NCBI GenBank assembly: GCA_003646045.1
Contig: QNDV01000033.1
Span: 1 to 12,109 of the forward strand
Reading direction: 5' to 3'
DNA from: a bacterium
GTDB lineage: Bacteria > Krumholzibacteriota > Krumholzibacteria > LZORAL124-64-63
Length of the DNA: 12,109 nucleotides
The position numbers and the translations under genes are program-made. Below the pieces are notes generated by a model that was not told the origin of the DNA, did no database searches, and saw only the letters and a program-made list of their open reading frames with translations. This document shows, piece by piece, positions 6,994-12,109 of the stretch (the stretch's first letter is position 1; each line of letters begins with the position of its first letter).

Positions 6994-7679
6994 GAACAGA
7001 TCTGAAGATCATACTCACAGCATGCACCAGCGTGATTCTCCTGATGGGTGTCATGGCCGGTGCGGGACACGCGGCCCCGCCGGGAACCGAAGTGCGCGTG
7101 GCCCGCCTGCAGTACGAAGGCGGTGGCGACTGGTACTGCGACCCGAGCAGCCTACCCAACTGGCTCGAGCTCTTCCGCGAGCGCACGGGCATTGCCACGG
7201 CCGAGCGGGAAGCGGTGGTGACCCTGGACAGCGAGGACCTCTACCGCTATCCGTTCCTCTATGTGAGCGGCCACGGCCGCATCGCCCTGGCGGACCCGGC
7301 GGTGGCCGAATTGCGGCGCTACCTGGATGCGGGGGGGTTCCTCTATGCGGATGACAACTACGGACTGGACCCGTCGTTCCGGCAGCTCGTGGCCCGTCTT
7401 TATCCCGACGAGAAGCTGGTGCCGTTGGGGGCGGATCATCCCCTGTTCAGATCCTGGTACCGGTTGCCGGGTCTGCCCAAGATACACCATCACGACGGGG
7501 AACCTGCCCAAGCCTATGGCGTAAGTCGAAACGGACGCCTGTTGATCCTCTACACCTGGTCGTCGGATATCGGTGACGGCCTGGAAGATCCCGAAGTCCA
7601 CGGCGATTCGCCGGAGGCCCGCGAGGCGGCGGCGCGCATGGCCGTCAACATCCTCATGTACGCCCTGACCCGACCCTAG
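6990..7679 (+). CDS. Exported DUF4159 domain protein
   Basis: A 229-residue protein starting at TTG (6990), which overlaps the kinase stop as TTGA; GGGGAAG (6978-6984) lies 5 nt upstream. A signal peptide (about 1-28, core IILTACTSVILLMGVMAG, GHA cleavage) precedes a DUF4159 domain covering almost the whole mature protein. Diagnostic segments are RLQYEGGGDWY (39-49), YPFLYVSGHG (87-96), YLDAGGFLYADDNYG (111-125), ADHPLF (148-153), LPKIHHHDG (162-170) and DIGDGLEDPEVHGD (193-206). The fold is thought to be related to class I glutamine amidotransferase/ThuA-like domains, but no Cys-His-Glu triad is evident, so a binding or structural role is more likely. In other bacteria DUF4159 proteins occur with MoxR, DUF58, BatA-like and DUF4175 proteins of the envelope or aerotolerance type. 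Coupling to the kinase suggests a shared function. Family is confident; biochemical function is unknown. Confidence 0.9.
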   Translation: MRTDLKIILTACTSVILLMGVMAGAGHAAPPGTEVRVARLQYEGGGDWYCDPSSLPNWLELFRERTGIATAEREAVVTLDSEDLYRYPFLYVSGHGRIALADPAVAELRRYLDAGGFLYADDNYGLDPSFRQLVARLYPDEKLVPLGADHPLFRSWYRLPGLPKIHHHDGEPAQAYGVSRNGRLLILYTWSSDIGDGLEDPEVHGDSPEAREAAARMAVNILMYALTRP

Positions 7680-7691
7680 GAAATCGACCAT

Positions 7692-10600
7692 ATGACACGA
7701 GGTACTTCCACTCTTGCCCGCTACCTGGACGGCCTGCTCGGCCGCTCGCGTCGGCGCTTGTGGGGGCATGGCCTGGCGACCCTGGGCACGGTGGGAGGGG
7801 CGGCCCTGCTGGCCGCCGCCTGGACCGCGGGCGGATCCGTCTGGCCTGCGACCTGGTCACTGTGGGGCCTGGCCTTGTCACTGGGCGCGTTCCTGACCCT
7901 GCTGGCCATCCGTTTCCTGGTGTTGCCCCTGGATGAACTGCGCCGCCATAGCGATCTGGTCGAGCGGCTGGAGCGCACGGGGAACCACGCCAATGTGCTG
8001 GTGGCAGCCGAGGAATCCCTGCGTCGATCAACTCTTTGGCAGGAGCGAGGCACGGCGGCGGTGGTTCTGCTGGAACGTCTCAGGCGCCGGGCCCTGGAAA
8101 TTCTCTCCGGTCTCGATGCCGACACTGTCGTACCCCTGCCGGACCGCCGTCCCCTGGTGTTGGCCATGGCGTTGGTACTGGCTGCGACCGGCGTGCTGGG
8201 GACCCTGTCCGGCGGTGAGCTGCGTCGGGGAGCAGGCCGCTTGGCCACCCCCTGGCAGGGACCGCCCGCGCCACCGACCGGCGGCATCTACGGCCTGGCC
8301 ACGGGGCCCTTCGCGGTGGCAGGTGATACGGTAACCCTGCAGGCCATCGATCTGGCGGACGGTGATGATGCGGCGGTGTGCGAAGTGCGTCTGGGCACGG
8401 GCCTGTGGCAGCGGATTTCCACCAGCCTGGTCCGCCCGTCGACCCGGTCGGCGGGGCGCACTTGGCAGGCCCGGGTGCTCGGGGTGCGTGACGATCTGGA
8501 CTGGCGGTTCCGGCGCCGCGCCATGGTTTCTCCGGTGCGCCACCTCGAAGTGCGCGAACGGCCCCTGCTGGCGGCGGTGTCGGCACGGGTGGAGCCGCCG
8601 GCCTACACGAGGATCGCGGCCCAGGATGTGGCCGAATTGCCGGGCTGGCTGGAGGTACCGACGGGTAGTCGCGTGAGTCTGCGAGGGCGTACGAGCCACG
8701 CCGTGGTGCGAGCCTTCATGGTGGATTCCACTGGCGATACCCTCGTGCTGGCCGCGGATTCGACACATGTGACGGGTAGTTTCACTGCTGATCGGTCCCG
8801 CGTCTTCCGCCTCCATGTGGTGGATGCCTGGAAGCTGACCAACGCTTCGCCATTGCGATACCGGATTTCCGCAGCGGCGGATGAATCCCCGGTGGCCGAA
8901 CTGACACGTCCCCACGACGACGGCTTGTTACCGCTGGGGGGGACGTTGGATTTGCAGGCGGCCGCCGACGACGACTACGGGGTGGCGGACCTGGCTCTGG
9001 AATTGAGGATCCGCGGCAAACGGGAGACCGGTTCCGCGCCCTGGCAAAGAGTGCCCCTGCTGGACGAAATGGCGGGCACCTGGATCCGTGCCGACCTGGA
9101 CGTCGCCGGTTTCCGGTGGCGAATGCTGGCGGTGGCGGGGGACGACCCACCCCTACAGCGTCGTCTGGCGCTGGAACTGCAACTGGGCGACCTGCACCTG
9201 GTGGCGGGGGACGTGCTGGAGATGGCCCTGGTGGCCCGTGACAACCGCCGACCTGGACCTCCGGGGACGGGACGTTCAAGGGTGCTGCGCTTCCTGGCGC
9301 CTTCGGCCAGCGACCTGCTTGCCCAGCAGGAGGAGAGTGGCGAAGCCCGCCAGGATGAACTGGCGGAGATGCAGCGGCGCGGTCGCGAGTTGGGCGAGGA
9401 CCTGGAACGTCTCACGCGCGAACTGATGAAGAATCCGGTGCCGGACTGGGGCCGGCAGCAGGAGATGGAGGATGCCCTGCGCCGTCGGTCCCGGTTGCAG
9501 GAGGAACTGTCGCGGGTGGCCGACGAACTCGCGCAGGAACTGGAGAACCTGGCCCAGAGCGAATTGACTTCCGAGCGCCAGCTGCGTCGCTCCGAAGAGG
9601 TCGGCGGGCTGCTGCAGCAGGAGAACAGCGACCGCCTGTCCGATCTGGTGAATCGTTTCGAGCAGGACTCGGACCGGCCCGACGCCGCGGAAGTAAGCCG
9701 GGCCCTGCGTGAGGCCTCCCGTGATCAGCAGGAGATGGCACGCAGGTTGGATGCGGCCCTGGACATGCTGGCGCGCATGGAGCGGCAGCAGGATATGGAA
9801 GGCATGACCGCCCTGCTGGAACAGGTGTTGCGCAAGCAGCAGGAACTGGCGGATCTGAGCCGGGAGTTGGCCGAGCAGGATTCCGCTACCGAGGGGGAGC
9901 GGGAAGGGGATGCCGCGGACGAGGAGCCGCGGGACATGGCCGCGGCGGACGGGGAGTCTCCCGGTGAAGAGACGCAGCCCCCGGGGGACGAACCTGCCCA
10001 AGCTTCCGAAGCGGACCCACAGGAACTGGCGCGCCGCCAGGAAGCCCTGGCACAGGAACTGGAGAAATTGAGCGAACGACTGGAAAAGGCCCTCGAAGAG
10101 ATGCGCGAACGCGCCGAAGCGGGCGACCAGGAACCCGGCGAGGAGGCCCAGCGTGAGGCGCTGGAGGAAGCCCTCGAGCAATTGGAACAACAACTGGCCC
10201 AGGGCGACATGCAGGAAGCAGCCGCACAGTTGGAGCAGATGGATCCCCAGCAGGCGGCCCAGATGCAGGAGCAGGCCATGCGTGATCTGGGTGCTCTCTA
10301 CCACGTCATGCTCGAGAGCCAGGAGGCCATGCAGATGGCCCTGCAGATGAACCAGGCCCGTTCCCTGCGGGGGCTGGCCGCGGATCTGCTGGAGGTGTCC
10401 GGCCGGCAGGAAGTGGTAGCGGACAAGGTGCCCCTCGAGTTGCGCGAAGTGCGGACCCTGGGGTTGACCCGCGATCAGCATCGACTGCAGAAAGCAGCCG
10501 TGCAGGTACGCGACGAACTGGCGGGTGTGACCACCGATTCGCCCATGCGTATCCAGAAGCAACTCAAGAAGCTCGACGGGCTCATCGAGGAAATGGGCCA

Positions 10601-11327
10601 GGCTGTCCGCTCCTTCGAAGAGAACCGTGCCCCCGCTGCGCGCTCCTATAGCCGGCGCAGTCTGGCCAACGTCAACCGCATCGTCATCGGTTTGCTGACC
10701 GAAGCGCAAATGGTCTCGGGATCCAGCGGCCAGGGGTCATCCACACCCCAGTCGGCCGCCGAACAACTGCAGGAAATGGTGAGGCAGCAGGCCGAACTCA
10801 ACGGCGCCACCGACGAGTTGCGCCGCATGCTCGCCGACCGGGGTATGAGCCAGGAACTGCGCGCCGGCATGGAGCGTCTGGGCGAGCAGCAGGCCCGTAT
10901 GGCGGAACATATGCGCGAAGTGGCCGAGGATGAGCGGATCCAGCCCGAAGGCGAACGGTTGCTGGGCGATCTGGGCGCCCTGGCCCGGGACATGGAGACA
11001 GTGGCGGGTGACCTGGACAGCGGTTTGGCCAACGACGAGGTCCTCGCCCGACAGGAACGTATTCTGGGCCGGATGCTCGATGCGCGTAATTCCGTCCGCC
11101 GCCGCGACTATTCGCGCCGCCGCGAGAGCCGGCGGGCAACTGCACTCTACGGTCGGCAGACCGGTCCGGTGGGCCCCGACGCCGGGAGAGAGTCCAGACG
11201 CGATGCCTTGCGCTACGAGTCCCTGGAAAGGGCACCGCTGGCCTATCGCGAACTGGTGCGGCGCTACTATGCGGCCCTGGATTCGTTGCAGCCGGGACCG
11301 GTCGGCGGCGAGGAGGACCTGCCATGA
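7692..11327 (+). CDS. Giant DUF4175-like inner-membrane protein with long coiled-coil body
   Basis: A 1211-residue protein. ATG at 7692 follows AGGAAA (7678-7683), which overlaps the DUF4159 stop. Two N-terminal membrane helices (about 27-46, 55-78), a cytoplasmic loop (79-154) and a third helix (155-174) put the remaining roughly 1040 residues outside the cytoplasm. Residues about 185-525 are beta-rich, with Ig-like strands (GPFAVAGDTVTLQAIDLADGD; DDDYGVADLALELRIRG). From about 540 to 1130 it is Glu/Gln/Arg-rich heptad coiled coil, interrupted by an acidic low-complexity linker (731-776, rich in E, D, G, P, A). The C-terminal 75 residues are Arg-rich and end with APLAYRELVRRYYAALDSL, a terminal motif seen in similar proteins of the FCB group. 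Length and layout match the DUF4175 family, whose function is unknown. It probably forms a long stalk or scaffold across the periplasm; this is inference. Its stop overlaps the next start (ATGA). Confidence 0.87.
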   Translation: MTRGTSTLARYLDGLLGRSRRRLWGHGLATLGTVGGAALLAAAWTAGGSVWPATWSLWGLALSLGAFLTLLAIRFLVLPLDELRRHSDLVERLERTGNHANVLVAAEESLRRSTLWQERGTAAVVLLERLRRRALEILSGLDADTVVPLPDRRPLVLAMALVLAATGVLGTLSGGELRRGAGRLATPWQGPPAPPTGGIYGLATGPFAVAGDTVTLQAIDLADGDDAAVCEVRLGTGLWQRISTSLVRPSTRSAGRTWQARVLGVRDDLDWRFRRRAMVSPVRHLEVRERPLLAAVSARVEPPAYTRIAAQDVAELPGWLEVPTGSRVSLRGRTSHAVVRAFMVDSTGDTLVLAADSTHVTGSFTADRSRVFRLHVVDAWKLTNASPLRYRISAAADESPVAELTRPHDDGLLPLGGTLDLQAAADDDYGVADLALELRIRGKRETGSAPWQRVPLLDEMAGTWIRADLDVAGFRWRMLAVAGDDPPLQRRLALELQLGDLHLVAGDVLEMALVARDNRRPGPPGTGRSRVLRFLAPSASDLLAQQEESGEARQDELAEMQRRGRELGEDLERLTRELMKNPVPDWGRQQEMEDALRRRSRLQEELSRVADELAQELENLAQSELTSERQLRRSEEVGGLLQQENSDRLSDLVNRFEQDSDRPDAAEVSRALREASRDQQEMARRLDAALDMLARMERQQDMEGMTALLEQVLRKQQELADLSRELAEQDSATEGEREGDAADEEPRDMAAADGESPGEETQPPGDEPAQASEADPQELARRQEALAQELEKLSERLEKALEEMRERAEAGDQEPGEEAQREALEEALEQLEQQLAQGDMQEAAAQLEQMDPQQAAQMQEQAMRDLGALYHVMLESQEAMQMALQMNQARSLRGLAADLLEVSGRQEVVADKVPLELREVRTLGLTRDQHRLQKAAVQVRDELAGVTTDSPMRIQKQLKKLDGLIEEMGQAVRSFEENRAPAARSYSRRSLANVNRIVIGLLTEAQMVSGSSGQGSSTPQSAAEQLQEMVRQQAELNGATDELRRMLADRGMSQELRAGMERLGEQQARMAEHMREVAEDERIQPEGERLLGDLGALARDMETVAGDLDSGLANDEVLARQERILGRMLDARNSVRRRDYSRRRESRRATALYGRQTGPVGPDAGRESRRDALRYESLERAPLAYRELVRRYYAALDSLQPGPVGGEEDLP
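11311..11316 (+). promoter_or_regulatory. Ribosome binding site inside the DUF4175 gene for the TPR gene
   Basis: AGGAGG, a near-perfect Shine-Dalgarno, lies 7 nt before the ATG at 11324 and within the last codons of the upstream gene. It decides the start of the right-edge gene and supports coupled translation through the ATGA overlap. Confidence 0.75.
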
Positions 11328-12109
11328 TTCTGCGCAGTCTGGTTCTGGCGGTACTGATGCTGTCCGTGGGGCTGGCCCGGGTTGCCGACGCCCAGGACCC
11401 GGTTCAGCCGCGTCCCCGCACCCTGCCCATGCCCGACCGCAACCATCCCGGCATGCCCCGCCCCGGGGATCTGGACCTGCGCCGCCGCCTGCTGGAGCTG
11501 GATCGCCTGATCAGCGTGGGCAGCGTGGGGCGCGCCGAAACGGTTCTGAAGGAGCTGTCGGTCCACAGCCAGTTGGAACGTGACCTGCTGCCAAGGCGGA
11601 TCAAGGTGGCCCGCCTGCGTGGTGATCACGCTACGGCCGCCCGTCTGATCGAGGAGGCATTGGTCCGCAATCCGCGCGCGACCGGTCTCTGGCGCGACCT
11701 CATGGAGTCTCGCCTGGCCCTGGGGGAACCGGATGCGGCCCGGGCAGCCGCCGATAGTTTCCTGGTCCATTCCCCCAACCGTCGCAGCGCGGCGGTGGTG
11801 TCGGTGGAGCTCTTTCTCGGCGGTGGTCATCCCTTCATCGCGGCGGCCCTGGTGGATTCACTGCGTCCGGTGCTGGGGGAGCCTCGCCTGCTGGCGCGCC
11901 AGCGGGCCCTGGCACTTCTGGCCCTGGACCGACAGGAGGCCGCGGCGGCGGAGGCGGGCGCCGAGCTGATGGCTTTTTCCTACAACTATCACCTCCTGCG
12001 TACCGCCCTGCTGGAGGGGCCGTACCGGGTGGGGGATCACGGTGTCTTCAAGGAAGAGGTCGAGCGCCTGGCCCGTGATCCGCAGGCACCACCGGAGGTC
12101 ACCCTGTTG
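11324..12109 (+). CDS. Exported TPR-like repeat protein, 3' end missing
   Basis: Translating from the ATG at 11324 gives 262 codons with no stop before the window ends, so the gene is cut at its C terminus. The N terminus is a signal peptide (MILRSLVLAVLMLSVGLA, with A-D-A cleavage after residue 23), followed by a Pro-rich linker (QDPVQPRPRTLPMPDRNHPG). The rest is helical with TPR-like pairs: small residues and Leu recur at the expected spacings in segments such as DHATAARLIEEALVRNPRA and LALGEPDAARAAADSFLVHSPN, each with an aligned A-x-x-x-L/A pattern and a P near the unit end. It overlaps the DUF4175 stop by 4 bp (ATGA). TPR proteins usually scaffold complexes, so it may assemble with DUF4175 and DUF4159 in the periplasm. 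The repeat call is by eye and could also be another alpha-solenoid. Confidence 0.8.
   Translation, partial: MILRSLVLAVLMLSVGLARVADAQDPVQPRPRTLPMPDRNHPGMPRPGDLDLRRRLLELDRLISVGSVGRAETVLKELSVHSQLERDLLPRRIKVARLRGDHATAARLIEEALVRNPRATGLWRDLMESRLALGEPDAARAAADSFLVHSPNRRSAAVVSVELFLGGGHPFIAAALVDSLRPVLGEPRLLARQRALALLALDRQEAAAAEAGAELMAFSYNYHLLRTALLEGPYRVGDHGVFKEEVERLARDPQAPPEVTLL

Noticed and set aside
7500..9998. A 14-bp sequence (GAACCTGCCCAAGC) shared by the DUF4159 gene (7500-7513) and the DUF4175 gene (about 9990-10003)
   Set aside because: It is read in unrelated contexts and a single 14-bp match in 12 kb of biased composition is near chance expectation.
9276..10709. A 477-codon open frame on the - strand opposite the DUF4175-like coiled coil
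   Set aside because: Its Leu/Phe/Gln-rich translation is the mirror of Gln/Glu/Leu heptads. There is no ribosome binding site or family match that I can see.

Overview
This is a GC-rich bacterial window of about 12.1 kb. It holds six protein-coding genes, four complete and two cut by the window ends. The organism is Gram-negative: most products are exported, and two are multiheme c-type cytochromes of the kind used in extracytoplasmic electron transfer. A DUF4159 protein beside a giant DUF4175-like membrane/coiled-coil protein, plus an NtrY-like kinase, fits the FCB superphylum and its candidate relatives (Gemmatimonadota, Krumholzibacteriota, Eisenbacteria, Latescibacterota). This placement is an inference from gene content and is not secure. 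I saw no rRNA, tRNA, CRISPR array, insertion sequence or phage gene.

Left block (2-1504): two convergent multiheme cytochrome c genes with only 12 bp between their stop codons. The + strand gene is the C-terminal part of a CXXCH cytochrome with four visible heme motifs. The - strand gene is a complete exported seven-heme protein with an 18-bp tandem repeat encoding SGETGW between hemes 2 and 3.

Control region (1505-1746): a 242-bp divergent intergenic region, AT-rich on its left side. Toward the cytochrome it has a sigma70-like promoter (TTGATG, 17 bp, GATAAT). Toward the right-hand operon it has a well-spaced sigma54-like -24/-12 element (TGGCATGGGGATTGC). A perfect 6+6 inverted repeat lies about 93 bp upstream of the start site predicted from that element, a typical distance for an enhancer-binding protein.

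Right block (1747 to the right edge): five co-directional, tightly packed genes. They encode a small secreted NTF2/DUF4783-like protein; a 1572-residue sensor histidine kinase with an NtrY-like catalytic core and a very large multi-sensor membrane region; an exported DUF4159 protein; a 1211-residue DUF4175-like protein with three N-terminal membrane helices and a huge extracytoplasmic coiled-coil body; and an exported TPR-like protein cut by the right edge. Kinase/DUF4159 overlap by 4 bp (TTGA) and DUF4175/TPR overlap by 4 bp (ATGA), which indicates translational coupling.

My reading, as inference, is that this operon is an envelope-surveillance or envelope-maintenance module in which the kinase is made together with the envelope proteins it may monitor. 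The sigma54-type promoter fits an NtrY-type kinase, whose usual partners (NtrX) are sigma54-linked regulators. No response regulator is encoded in the window.
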